64,000 bases of DNA, taken from NCBI RefSeq assembly GCF_029784165.1, contig NC_073695.1, positions 235,925,744-235,989,743 on the forward strand. Direction: 5' to 3'. Position numbers and translations under genes: made by a program. The notes beneath the pieces were generated by a model. The model ran no database searches. It worked only from the letters and a program-made list of their open reading frames with translations, and was not told the DNA's origin. Positions 44,888 to 54,890 of the stretch are shown piece by piece; the stretch's first letter is position 1, and the number at the start of each line of letters is the position of its first letter. Source of the stretch: Wyeomyia smithii. Its lineage: Eukaryota; Arthropoda; Insecta; Diptera; Culicidae.

Positions 44888-46196
44888 TGCTAAATTTTAA
44901 ATTAGAAACAATTTTAATAGTAAAATTTGTGCCTATTTGAATGGCTTCAAACATTGATTTTGCCTGCAACATGGCGTTCATAAGATCGAACATTGCCTGT
45001 TGCAAAAAAGAAAGTTTACCTGCCGTAATAGGCCCCAGGCAGTTGACATTAGAAAAAATATTTTCGGCAGCAATATTAGCTGGAGTGATAGGTGTACAAT
45101 TATTTTCTAGCCTGTTTTGCTTACCCATATTAACGGTTATTTTCGAACTACCAACACTAGGCGGTATAATGTTCGAACTACCTGTAACCTGTGCATAAGT
45201 TAAACGGGTATGCAAAGGAGTAGGTAAACTATACGTCACTGGTACGCTTGGAGAATTTTGTTTTGAAGTTGGTTTTAATTGAGAAATTGAATTTTGTTTA
45301 CCTTGCCTTGCCTTAACAATTGCTAAACGGACTGGGCATTGATAAAAATTTGACATATGGTTGCCGTTACAATTCGCACAGCGAAAATTTTTACTCTCTT
45401 TCACAGGACATGTGTCCTTTTTGTGAGAAGAGTCTCCACAATTAAGACATTTTTGGTCCATGTTACAGAATTTGGAACCATGGCCATAACGTTGGCAAGT
45501 ACGGCATTGGGTGATATGCTTTTCACCTCCGCCATACTTCCTATAAATTTCCCACTTTACACGCACATTATACAAAGCATGTGCTTTTTCAAAAAATTTT
45601 AAGTTGTTAACCTCATTGCGGTTAAAATGAATTAAATAATTAACAAGGGAAATTCCAGTTCTCTGACTGTTTTCGCCTCGTGATTTTTGTTTCATTAGAA
45701 TTACTTGGGTAGGGGCTATGCCAAGTAATTCTGTTAAAGTAAGTTTGATCTCATCAACGGTTTGATCGTTGGTGAGACCTTTCAAGACAACCTTGAACGG
45801 CTTGGCGTTCTTGGTGTCATATGTAAAAAATTTGTACATCTTGTCAGTCAAATACTGAACAAGACGATCGCGACCCTTTACTGAGTCGGCTAATAAGCGG
45901 CATTCACCTCTACGGCCAATTTGATAGGTAACTTTAACGTCAGAAACAAACGTTGAAAGTTCCTTTTTGAATATATTAAATTCAGAAGAAATAGTTACCA
46001 CAATAGGTGGAACTTTCTCCTTTTTTAAAGATTTTATATTTTGTATAGTTTCATTATTGGTAACTTCCATTTCACCAGCTTCTTGCTCAGGCAAAATATC
46101 AAAAGGATTGTCACTACAGACACTCGATGTGTCAGAAAGAGATGCCTCTCTTTTCCTCCCCGCAGCGATGCGAGGTTTCTTTTTCCGTCCAGCCAT
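44874..46196 (-). CDS. Jockey ORF1 nucleic-acid-binding protein
   Basis: Intact 440-residue frame from ATG 46196 (MAGRKKKPRIAAGRKREASL) to the stop at 44874. The start is basic, followed by a Ser/acidic stretch. Residues about 60-190 contain an RRM-like Jockey ORF1 core (VPPIVVTISSEFNIFKKEL, KPFKVVLKGLTNDQTVDEIK). Three zinc knuckles follow: CRTCQRYGHGSKFC, CLNCGDSSHKKDTC and CANCNGNHMSNFYQC. These proteins bind element RNA to form the ribonucleoprotein. The ORF2 start lies inside the ORF1 3' end, overlapping by 14 bp in another frame. No lesion seen. Confidence 0.9.
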   Translation of the reverse strand: MAGRKKKPRIAAGRKREASLSDTSSVCSDNPFDILPEQEAGEMEVTNNETIQNIKSLKKEKVPPIVVTISSEFNIFKKELSTFVSDVKVTYQIGRRGECRLLADSVKGRDRLVQYLTDKMYKFFTYDTKNAKPFKVVLKGLTNDQTVDEIKLTLTELLGIAPTQVILMKQKSRGENSQRTGISLVNYLIHFNRNEVNNLKFFEKAHALYNVRVKWEIYRKYGGGEKHITQCRTCQRYGHGSKFCNMDQKCLNCGDSSHKKDTCPVKESKNFRCANCNGNHMSNFYQCPVRLAIVKARQGKQNSISQLKPTSKQNSPSVPVTYSLPTPLHTRLTYAQVTGSSNIIPPSVGSSKITVNMGKQNRLENNCTPITPANIAAENIFSNVNCLGPITAGKLSFLQQAMFDLMNAMLQAKSMFEAIQIGTNFTIKIVSNLKFSNDFK

Positions 46197-46364
46197 TTCA
46201 GGTGATACGAAAAAAGTTAAAACAAATGTTAAATTTAAAAGTAGGTAGTCTTGAGAAAGACTGATGGGAAATAACTTTCAGGTAGTCTTTAAAAGACACA
46301 CTGACAAAACACAAACTTTGAAGCTATAGGCAGTCAAAGACCAGTCCACAAGCAACCGAAAAAA

Positions 46365-46396
46365 CGTCTGATCTGTAGGACAGTTCAAGACGCACT
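46365..46396 (-). promoter_or_regulatory. Jockey internal core promoter (Inr + DPE)
   Basis: Taking the first base after the TSD (A, complement of 46396) as +1, the element begins AGTGCG and carries AGACG at exactly +28 to +32 (46369-46365). This fits the downstream promoter element consensus RGWYV at its required spacing. Jockey and I elements of Drosophila are known to use such TATA-less internal promoters. The position is fixed by the TSD boundary and was not chosen to fit. Confidence 0.75.
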
Positions 46397-46411
46397 GTTT
46401 GATGTGGAGGT
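46397..46411. repeat. Jockey target-site duplication, 5' copy
   Basis: Exact second copy of GTTTGATGTGGAGGT from 41973-41987. It defines the first base of the LINE as 46396 and shows the insertion is not 5'-truncated relative to its core promoter. Confidence 0.9.
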
Positions 46412-47408
46412 GAGTGTTTCGATTCCTTTATGGTGTGTGCCATTTTTGAACCACTATTCATTATTATTACTGCAACGGGAACCGAATCACCCAGCGCTGT
46501 TATCATCACGGGCTGGTGCTTAATTGTCCTTTATAAACACACTCGTTATGCACACAAAAGTTTCAATGCGGAACGATTTTCCAACAGACTTGAAATTACT
46601 TTGAAGTCGGATTACTTCCAATTCAAACATAATTAAATTTGACCTAACGGTCGTTACGCAAAAGAAAATGTTACACCAAGTTGTTTCATTTATGTAGGTG
46701 CATTAGGACGTTGGTTTACGGTGGTAGGATGGGAACATACCAAGCTGTGTAAGGCGGATGCGGAAGGGCTCGGAACTCGGCGTGAGAACCAATTTGGTCG
46801 GCGGCAGAGTTGAGGAAATTACTACACGTTCTTGATGAACTTGGCTCCAAGACCTAGGATTAGTAGTAATGTGTGAATTGTTTAAATGTTAATCGAAATG
46901 AACTTTTACTGAACCATTGTTGCGGTAATGACCGTTATATCGTCGAAATGGGGTTTTGTTTAGAGTTACTTGAATCATAGCTCAAGAGAATTTTTGGAGT
47001 TTGTTTTTTGCTGGCTAGGTGCTGAACTAAATTATGAATTGCTTGACTTGTTATTGAAGAAGTTATTAACGTAGAATAATGACATCCTGTCTTATCCTAA
47101 CATGTTTATTACAATAGGTTTGGGAATACACTCGATTAGGGTAATCAATTTGATTCACTCCTTCAGTAAATTTTAGTAATAATTTTCATTCAACTCTCTT
47201 TTTTATATGATAGACAACCTTGAAGATAAGCTTTGTTTACTTGGCTTGCAGTCATTCGAAAATCTTATTGAAGGTTATTGGCACACAGATATAGGTAGAG
47301 TAGGTATCACTTCACCACAAACAACCGCCTGGGTGGAACTTAATTCTTTTCGATGAAAATGTTATTTAAAAAGTTAATTTTTAATTAGCTTGAGCTTGAT
47401 CGACAATG
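46412..47408. other. Non-coding, no gene recognised
   Basis: No supported gene or repeat boundary between the Jockey element and the histone relic. Confidence 0.5.
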
Positions 47409-47472
47409 TCAGGATTTAAATTTTAATTTTAGGCAGCATGAGTGCTGCTGTACTACTTCAAAAGAAAAAATA

Positions 47473-47492
47473 TGGTCGTCCTTAAAAGGACG
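47473..47492 (-). promoter_or_regulatory. Histone mRNA 3' stem-loop
   Basis: On the minus strand downstream of the H2A frame: CGTCCT-TTTA-AGGACG followed by ACCA (47492-47473). A 6-bp stem with a TTTA loop and the trailing ACCA is the layout of the stem-loop bound by SLBP in replication-dependent histone mRNAs. The stem is perfectly paired although the coding region is broken. Confidence 0.8.
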
Positions 47493-47499
47493 GTTGTTT

Positions 47500-47770
47500 T
47501 TAGTTTTCACAAAGATGAGAATGTGGAAGCAGAACAGCTCGGGTATTCGGCAGAACGCCTTTCTTGGTAATGGTGACGCCGGATAAAAGTATGTGCAATT
47601 CCTCGTCGTTGCGAATTGCACCAAAGATTGACAGGTATTCCAGCACCAACGCGCATAATTTCCATTTCGCAGCAGACGATGGTTTCGACCTATCGAGAAT
47701 TGAAGCCCAGCACAAGATGGACGAGGCTTTGTCTTTCCCTTGAGTTTGCCTTCTTTGCTACGACCAGGCA
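47500..47770 (-). pseudogene. Histone H2A pseudogene
   Basis: A minus-strand copy of core histone H2A. It begins at an ATG near 47770: MPGRSKEGKLKGKTKPRPSC, then AGLQFSIGRNHRLLRNGNYA, which is the H2A N-terminal tail and alpha-1. One base is missing after NYA, and the next frame continues as VGAGIPV. About 30-40 codons are then deleted (the alpha-2 / acidic-patch region). The sequence resumes with AIRNDEELHILLSGVTI and GVLPNTRAVLLP, i.e. alpha-3 to the C-terminal tail. The deletion and frameshift make it non-functional. Replication-dependent H2A genes have no introns, so lack of introns does not show retroposition. The histone 3' stem-loop is kept. Confidence 0.85.
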
Positions 47771-47852
47771 TCGATTGAACGAAATAGCGATGTAATGATA
47801 AACACAACTGCTACTTATATGATTACATCACCTGTGTGATTGTCTTAAGACC

Positions 47853-48041
47853 AAACGGTATTGAAGCCAAAAACGGCCGACTTCGAGCCACCAATTCGAA
47901 TTTTCAAAGGCACAAGACTAGGAAACAGTTAATGCGTCACCTGGGAAAACGCTATTTCATGTTTGCTGTGGTGAAGTCTTGTGCTTTTAAAAATTCGAAT
48001 TGGTGGCTCCAAATCGGCTGTTCGTGGCTTCAATACTGTTT
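47853..48041. repeat. Foldback repeat, 189 bp
   Basis: Inverted arms of about 70 bp: 47853-47930 (AAACGGTATTGAAGCC...) and 47973-48041 (...GGCTTCAATACTGTTT). They contain CACCAATTCGAATTTT on one side and its inverse on the other. The short loop is about 40 bp. Related half copy at 34850-34946. Confidence 0.8.
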
Positions 48042-48226
48042 CACTTTAGCGTAGCGTGGCTGGGTAACATCTAAGGCGGAAAATAAGAGTGTCAGTAAAA
48101 TTATCTTTCAACCAATAGGAGAAAACGTATATAATTTTCGTGGGTGTCACCTCTTAAGGGTGACTTATATGATGATTGATAAATGCAGAACGAACCGCCC
48201 CCCCACCACGCTACGTTAGTGTAAAC
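48038..48226. repeat. Adjacent inverted repeat, 189 bp
   Basis: GTTTCACTTTAGCGTAGCGT at 48038 is mirrored by the inverse of GTTTACACTAACGTAGCGTG ending at 48226. The arms are about 22 bp, overlapping the end of the previous foldback by a few bases. Non-coding. Possibly a separate small MITE. Confidence 0.6.
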
Positions 48227-48229
48227 ACC

Positions 48230-48914
48230 AATGTGTTATGATTCAAGTTTGATTCAAGATTCCGGTTCAAGTTGGAACGACCTATGCATTCGTGAGCGAC
48301 AATAAACTCATGCGACACCTGGCGGCCGGTGAAGAGACGTCACGTTAGGGACTTTTATGTCTTCAAAATCGAGGCCTCTATAATGAATTGTACAATAAAA
48401 ATGAAATGTCCATGTTGTATTACGATCGTATTCAGCAGCCTCTTCCTTAAGAGCTGCTGTTGGTCGCAATTCGTTATTAATGTTTGTTTGTTAAAATTTT
48501 GGGTAGTTGATAATCTAGAATACCTCAGTTTCTCTTAAATTAGCTGCTACAAATTAGATACCTTTACCAGGCAATTGAACAACGTTATAGTTATAGTTAA
48601 CGGTTTTAGTATCGTATTGTAGAAATGAACAAAGCTTCACATTTCAATAGTGCAATAGCTAGCACAATTTTCCGCATTTTGATGGACGCGTAGTTAATTT
48701 TCCAATCGATTGTTGTAAGAATGAAGGAAATCCGTTGTAAACTGCCTATCATTTTTTTGCAAGATTTGGACCACTGCGACCATTATTTTGATCTTTTGTG
48801 GTATACCTCCTCTTTAGTATAGATACTCAAGGCAAACATATGACTATTGATGGAAGTGATCATTGTTGTCATACCGCACCCTTCCTCCCAATTCGGCACG
48901 GAATGTCATATGAA
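48230..48914. other. Non-coding, no gene recognised
   Basis: AT-rich sequence. The right part may be the 3' UTR of the LINE relic that follows. Confidence 0.45.
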
Positions 48915-49880
48915 ATGTATTACCTCTTTGGAATTTGCAAACCAGACTTCGAAAGGTCTCAAAGTTTCCTTTTCAAAGGCTCTTATTCTGCGCTGTATTA
49001 GTGCACATCCGAACCCGAAGAGAAGACAAATTTCGTCATTTAACTGACTAATTTGTTTCAGGTGATACTTACTTGGACAGTGTCCTGTAAAGAGTCCAGT
49101 AATTGTCCTGAATTTCTTTTTATTCATACTAAGCAATTGCTGGCTTTTCTTCACGCTTGGTTTTATGAAGCGTTTCAACATGCGTAGCCCTAATGAGCAT
49201 ATCCAGTTCTCTTGTATTGACCGATGTTCCCAGGTTTTCAATTCTGCTCTCAAAGCGCTTTATGACACCCCACAGATCGGTTCTGGGCCTATAAAATCGG
49301 TACATGAGTCGTAGCTAACGTATCTGCTTTTGCATTGCCTTTCACTCCGCAGTGACCAGGAACCCAGAATAACCACACTTGGCTCCTTTCTGTTGTTTCA
49401 GTGAAAGGATGCACTCCCATACTAGCTTAGAAATACATGTGAAGATATTAGTACGTTAAGTGCTAATCGGCTATCAAAAAAAAAATTCAAATGTTAGCAT
49501 GCCTGTATTTCCTAGCCAAACAGACTTGTGCACATTCATGAATTGCAAATATTTCGGTCTGGAAAAATGTAGGCCAACGGCTCATTGGTATCGAGATACT
49601 TATCCCTGGATCATTTATACCTGCTCCGATTGAATCATTCATTTTTGAGCCATCTGTGTAAAAAACGACAGAGCCTTAGCGGATACTCGGACCACCTTGT
49701 TCCCAGACTTCCCGTTCTTATTTCCGTTGATTTTGAAAGGTATTTCGAAGTTTGCTCCATCAAGTCTTCGATACCTGGTATAGTTTGCACAGCAGAAAAG
49801 CAGAGGATTGCCAGCTGGCCCCTCTGATCCTCTGATCTCCATCGGGTACTTCTTTATGGCGTGTGAGTTTAAATGCACTT
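48915..49880 (-). pseudogene. LINE RNase H/C-terminal relic
   Basis: Minus-strand relic of the RNase H end of a LINE polyprotein, in broken frames. Readable parts: KYTRYRRLDGANFEIPFKIN and SFFTQ(M) at 49878-49639, continuing in another frame with a GSKMNDSIGAGIND-type RNase H start and IFAIHECAQVCL. The tail at 49253-48906 reads KKFRTITGLFTGHCPSKYHL and EVWFANSKEVIHFI-like text. RT and endonuclease are absent. The sequence differs from the relic at 36.3-38.5 kb, so it is a second RNase H-bearing LINE family. Confidence 0.7.
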
Positions 49881-51444
49881 TTTTCGCCTCTAGTTGTACT
49901 TCCTGATGGAGTGGTAATAGATGCAGAAATGCATCTGAGGCTTTTGACTATTCAATACTTTTGTAAAGCGGAGGTTATGGTAACCAACCCTTAGTAGGAC
50001 CTTTGTCATATACAAACAGGAAAAAGGAAGAAGAGGTTGACATCCTCGGAGGAAATCCCAACCATTCTGAGCGTCGGTTTTCTAGGTTAGAGGCAGCTCA
50101 CAACAGCGTCTGATTCGGAGCGGGCGACTGAAATTAGAGACGTGTTATCTCCAACGTTATAGTCCTGATAGCAGCCCTATCACGAAACTCGGTAGCGTGA
50201 CCCTATAAAGGCATCCTACTTAAATAATTACACTACAACAATCGAGATAATATAACTTGGAAAAATCGGAGCGAATCTAGGCAACAAAAAACGGACCACG
50301 AATGGAAACTCGATACCTGGAACTTCAAGTCGCTTAGTTTTGTATGCAGAGAGAGTGGGCTGCTTGAGCAGCTAGAACCCCACAAGTTCGACATCGCGGC
50401 TCTGCAGGAGATCAGTCGCAAGCATGAGAAGGTGTGGAGAATCCGTGGCGGCAAGGCTCAGCTCTACCTGAGCGATGGAGCAACCAACGAGCTGGGAACG
50501 GTTTTTCGTGTGCTTGACAGAATGGATGGAGCAAGCTACGCTCGTCCATCAAGCAGGCCGCAACCGCGGCACTAGGCGAGATAATGTCGAGCCGAAAAAA
50601 TGGTTGTTTTGAGGGGGGAATTGTCAGCAAGCGATGAAGAGCAAAAAACTAGCTTGAAATAACTATTAAGCATCGCCACAAGAGTGAACGCGACCAAATA
50701 TCGATAAGCTCGAAATGGAGCTACTGTTTGAGGCTAATGACATGCGCAAGTTTTACGAGATTGTAACCTAATCCCGTAAGGGCTACACACCGAGTCCAGA
50801 TACGTCTTGGAACGAGGATGGAAACCTGATCACAAGTGAGCGACAGGTGGTCGATAGAATGGAGCAGTTTTTCGATGAGCATGTCAATGGCGGAGCAACG
50901 GAAGGAAGCGGAAGGGAAATCAACCTTGGAGTGCCTACCTTGGATCGAGTGATGTGCTACGTGTGCATATCGGGGACACTCTCGAATCCCTTCGACGGAG
51001 ATGGACTATCCAGCACGTTGTTTAACGTTGCTCTTGAAGGTGTTATACGACGAGCGGACATCGAAACGAGAGGCACGATTTCCAAAACCAAATAGGTAGG
51101 TAGGGATACTGGGGGTAAGCTCGGCCCCCTAAGGAAAATAATTCTCTAGTAGGACCTGATGGCAAATATTGTTATGGTTTCTTCATAGAATCATTGTTTT
51201 CAACAAGATATGGCGACTGTCAATACTTTCAAACTGTTAACTGTTGTGACTTGTACATTAAGTACATTCGACACCTCTGATAACACTTGGATTCATTCAA
51301 TAATCACAGAAGAGCTTGAGTTCATAGTTCTACGTCGATTCATTAATTTTTTTAGCAGCGAAGTATCAATGAAAGATGAAAAATATGTGTCAGTAACATT
51401 CAACTAAGAACAAACCATATCAGGCCTACCCCACTCACTGGGTG

Positions 51445-51459
51445 ACGGTTTTACCCCAA
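51445..51459. repeat. SINE target-site duplication, left copy
   Basis: ACGGTTTTACCCCAA, exactly repeated at 51723-51737. Confidence 0.9.
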
Positions 51460-51722
51460 AAAACAATATCGCACGCTTAGCCTTGGGGCTAATAGCGGTC
51501 TCGATCAACTAGATTAGTTAAGAGGATTCGTTATCTATATTGTTTTTTGGCACATTTTGCATGTGTAGGTTAAGTACAACGATACACCGTGCCCCAGTGC
51601 TGAGTCGAGAAAATTTCCAGCTCGAATAGATCCTCGACGTGATCGGGAATCGAACCCGATATCACAACCGTGTGGGAGAGCTAGCCGACTGACATCGCTA
51701 ACCACAGAACCACGGGAACCAC
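51460..51722 (-). mobile_element. tRNA-derived SINE, 263 bp, with 15-bp TSD
   Basis: On the minus strand it starts GTGGTTCCCGTGGTTCTGTG at 51722. The A-box-like word TGGTTAGCGATGTCAG is at 51705-51690 and the B box GGTTCGATTCC at 51656-51646. Spacing and order fit an internal Pol III promoter derived from a tRNA. The body continues to a T-rich 3' end at 51460. Exact TSDs of 15 bp (51445-51459 and 51723-51737) mark both ends. No A-tail longer than a few bases is present; the 3' end reads ...ATATTGTTTTTT. Confidence 0.9.
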
Positions 51723-51737
51723 ACGGTTTTACCCCAA
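51723..51737. repeat. SINE target-site duplication, right copy
   Basis: ACGGTTTTACCCCAA, identical to 51445-51459, adjoining the SINE 5' end. Confidence 0.9.
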
Positions 51738-52332
51738 CAGCACACATTTTTTGAAAAAGAGTATTACTACTAACTTATCGCTTTAATTTACTTCAGATCG
51801 AATTCCTGTGATTGCTAACAATACAGGCAACAAATTGTAGAGCAACCAAAAAATATTTTGATCTTTTCTCATAAATAGAAGCTTAAGTTCCACCTACGAA
51901 AAATTACATCCTCTTACGCATCGGCTGCAGTAGCGTATGTTTTGTCTATTTATTTATTTTTGACGTTTGACGTTTCACGGTGGCTTAGATGTGTTTTAAA
52001 ATGCCTAAAATATTCAATACCATCACTTCACATATTCCAAAACACAGTTTATTGGTGTTTTATAGAAAAACTCTAGGGGTGACGGTCTTACCCTCAGTGC
52101 CGGCTTACGCCCCTATATAAAAGGGGAAAGGTTCGAGAGAAACCAACATTCGCTTACCATGGACGATGATCATGGGCGCCGATGAACTCGAAGTGCTAAC
52201 CGTTGACAATAACACACGCAGGGAGTGCAAGCTGAAAATCGGGCCTACTTTGGCCTTCGCAGGATGCGTCGATCCAGGAGAATACGGTGCCGCACTGAAT
52301 TGACCATATACAAAATCCTAGGTAGACCAGTT

Positions 52333-54492
52333 ACTGCCGCTCATGGCAAGTCCGTCCCATTTGCGTTTTTCTGATGATGAGAAAACAGCAATTAAAAATC
52401 GTAACGTTTTAAGAGAAATTTTGCACTCGTGTGCTTTTTTAATTGAGACTGTCAACAGAATTTGTTACTGCAATGGCAAACAAATACTTTTACGTCAAAA
52501 AGCGTGCATAAACATTAAATCTTGATTAAATTATGTTTAAAATCATAAGCTGGGACCCAGTTGCAATTACTTTTACGATACCTAGCCAGAATGATAGCAT
52601 ATCAGTCACATAGCCACCTGCGACCGGTGATGAAAAACAAACTACTGCAAATCGATTCCAGTGCTAGGCTTGCGTTTAGAACAAATCCTTCGCTAGTCGT
52701 TCTACAAATGGCCTTCTCTCGGGCTTCCACAGAATGATTGAATGACTTTATAACGAGAAGTATTTCACAATGTGGATATAACCGCGGCATCCACTTGTGT
52801 TTCTACTTGATACTATTGATAAATTTAAAATCATCTCAGGTCGAGGAACTTGCTTTAAATTTTTTTGAGAGCGCCCGCACGTACGTGGCGGGGCGGCTTC
52901 TACACATCAGTAAAAATAAATATGATGGAAACCCTCATATTAGAAGACCTATATTCCCTTGTAAAAACAGCTCAGAAGCGTAGCAAATTATTTGATACGA
53001 CTATTGACACAGTCTCCAAAACGAAATTCACAGTTTCTCAATATGTGCTGAATGATTGTTCCCCACAGCCCAACATGGATAAAATACGAAGAGTAGTATT
53101 TACTGAAGCATGCTTTAACTTACAGTACCGTGAGTAGTAACATATCTAATGATGATGGCTAAATAAAATTCTGTTCACCGTTAATGGAAAAATTATCTGA
53201 AAGTAGCAACTGGTGGAAACTTCTCCTCGAAGAAAACAATTTAGTATCATCGAGACAAGAACGGTCGCGATTGTTTTTTTAAGGGGGGGATTTGTTAGTA
53301 GCTTAAGTATTTATGATAAATATTAGTAAATAATGAGTATGTGTGTCCAATCACAAATGGTGACTTCTCAACACTGTTAGAAATTTGTAATTTTAATTGT
53401 TAGGATTTGTTTGCTTCCGCAATCAGGACTTATCATTCGTAGGGATTTAAACCTACTTGTCAGAAAAGGGGAAGTAAACTTACAACTAACTTAATTGCTA
53501 ACTTATTGGCTATAAAGTGAGCTTATCGTAGCAATTGAGGATCGCAACGATTTTTGTCGAAAATTGTTAATAATTTTATTCGACATAGCTTCTAATGGTT
53601 CAACACCAGTAAGTCTATGTAATTCGAGTGTACCAAACCAAGGGGGACGCTTCAAAATCATTTTCAGAATTTTATTCTGAATCCTTTGGAGCGTTTTCTT
53701 CCTTGTTGAACAGCAACTTGACCAGATCGGTATAGCATAAAGCATTGCTGGTCTAAAAATTTGTTTGTAAATCAAAAGTTTGTTCTTTAAACAAAGTTTA
53801 GAACTCCTGTTAATGAGAGGACGGTCGCGATTGTAAAAAGGTGCTACTGAACGCCATCATTTCAGTCGTAAACGACGAGAAGAAGTAGTTTTAGAATAAT
53901 CGAGTATAAACTGAGCATTGATAGATTTTTATAGTTTCAACTCTTGAAATAATAAAAAACAAATATGTAGTACCAAACAACTGCCAAGCATTAAGGTTTG
54001 AATTTTTTCCCATCCTCAGATACACATACACATGTGAAAAGCTATGTTTTCTTGCAATTTATTAGTACAAAGTATTGGCAGAACAAATAGCGATTCCAAA
54101 ATTTTCCAAAAATCAATTTTCGCTAGTAAAGAGCGCATCTTTTATTTCTTCCGTTTTAAATGCTTAAGTATAGTACCACTTATCAAATATCACTAGGTCA
54201 ACTAGAACATCAAATTCTAAACCTGAAGACCATAAACTATTGTAAACATCATAAATTTCATAATTATTATTGGCTGTGGGACTCACTTGCATTGATTTTT
54301 TCTATGGGACCGACTTGCGATCATTTTTGCTATGGGACAAACTGACTTGCTATTTTTTTCATAGTTTCTCAGAACAAAGTATTCAAAATTATGCGTTTTT
54401 TCGAAAGTACAGATGAAAATATGATGATTCCACCAATAAAATCAAAATTGATAAAATTGCAATTGGGACGGACTTGCTATGAGCGGCAGAGT
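52333..54492. mobile_element. TIR element in RTE relic, 2.16 kb
   Basis: Ends are CTGCCGCTCATGGCAAGTCC (from 52334) and the inverse of CTCTGCCGCTCATAGCAAGT (to 54492), about 30 bp of TIR. TA lies next to both ends, so a TA TSD (Tc1/mariner/pogo type) is likely but there is a one-base irregularity. The right subterminal region has four direct copies of a (A/T)GGGAC..ACTTGC word (about 54275, 54304, 54333 and 54464), as expected for transposase binding sites. The interior has short frames (52343-52525, 52865-53137) that were not recognised. A 5'-truncated Jockey is inserted at 53274. Confidence 0.7.
53274..53820 (-). mobile_element. 5'-truncated Jockey copy with 13-bp TSD
   Basis: The 3' 547 bp of the same Jockey family as 41988-46396, nearly identical to 41990-42545 (for example IYKQIFRPAMLYAIPIWSSC versus the AVPIWSSC of the long copy). 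It is flanked by the exact direct repeat ACGGTCGCGATTG (53261-53273 and 53821-53833). The A-tail is only seven bases. The 90 terminal ORF2 codons (53775-53503) remain open but begin inside RT's C-terminal region. Confidence 0.92.
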
Positions 54493-54890
54493 AGTTCTCT
54501 ATGCAAATTAAACCGTCACGCTGCTCACGAAGGACATACGCGTACTGGCTGCATTAGAATGGAAAGTGTTGTGGACAATATTTGGTGGAGTACAAACCGA
54601 AAGCAGGCGTATGATTTATGAGCTGCAGGTTCTTATTGTGCACCTTACGAAGGTCGAGAGGCTGCGATGGGCCGGACATATCGCGGGTATGCCGGATGAC
54701 AGTGCGGTAAAATCGGAACACGAGAAACAGAGAGGCCCAACGTGCTAGGTGGCTTGACCAGGTTGAGGCGGATCTGCGAGTGTCGAGACGCCTATGAAAT
54801 TGACGACGAGTAGCTCAGGACCGAGGAGAGTGAGGGAAAATTCTTGATACGGCACGAGCCACCACGGCTCTAGGCGTCCTTTGTTTTATA

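Larger units (their letters stand above)
41988..46396 (-). mobile_element. Full-length Jockey LINE (Juan-like), 4.4 kb
   Basis: Complete minus-strand Jockey-clade LINE: 5' UTR (46396-46197), ORF1 (46196-44874), ORF2 (44887-42227), 3' UTR, and an A-tail seen as a T run ending at 42000. It is flanked by a 15-bp exact TSD (41973-41987, 46397-46411). Both ORFs overlap by 14 bp. The only obvious lesion is one TAG in ORF2. The closeness to mosquito Juan elements is from recalled RT motifs and was not tested. A 5'-truncated copy of the same family with few differences lies at 53274-53820. Confidence 0.9.
51108..52099. mobile_element. TIR element inserted in RTE relic, 1.0 kb
   Basis: The ends ACTGGGGGTAAGCTCGGCCC (51108) and the inverse of CACTGAGGGTAAGACCGTCA (ending 52099) form degenerate TIRs of about 28 bp. 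A third, internal copy of the end sequence (GGTGACGGTTTTACCCC) was the target of the SINE at 51460-51722. Before the SINE, the element was about 715 bp. No transposase. TSD uncertain. Confidence 0.6.
50000..54890 (+). pseudogene. RTE-clade LINE relic split by two insertions
   Basis: Plus-strand RTE-type LINE in three pieces. Piece 1 (50000-51107): 5' leader, then endonuclease (TWNFKSLSFV, PHKFDIAALQEISRKH, IRGGKAQLYLSDGATNELGT), then after internal deletions RT text FDGDGLSSTLFNVALEGVIR and RADIETRGTISKTK. Piece 2 (about 52100-52331): ADELEV, NTRRECK-like text, and LTIYKILGRPV. Piece 3 (54493-54890): VVLYAN, WTIFGGVQTESRR, LRWAGHIAGMPDDSAV, RWLDQVEADLRVS and the terminal DTARATTAL-like end. 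Pieces 2 and 3 join at RPV/VLY, exactly where the family reads RPVVLYG. Many stops; long dead. Confidence 0.78.
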
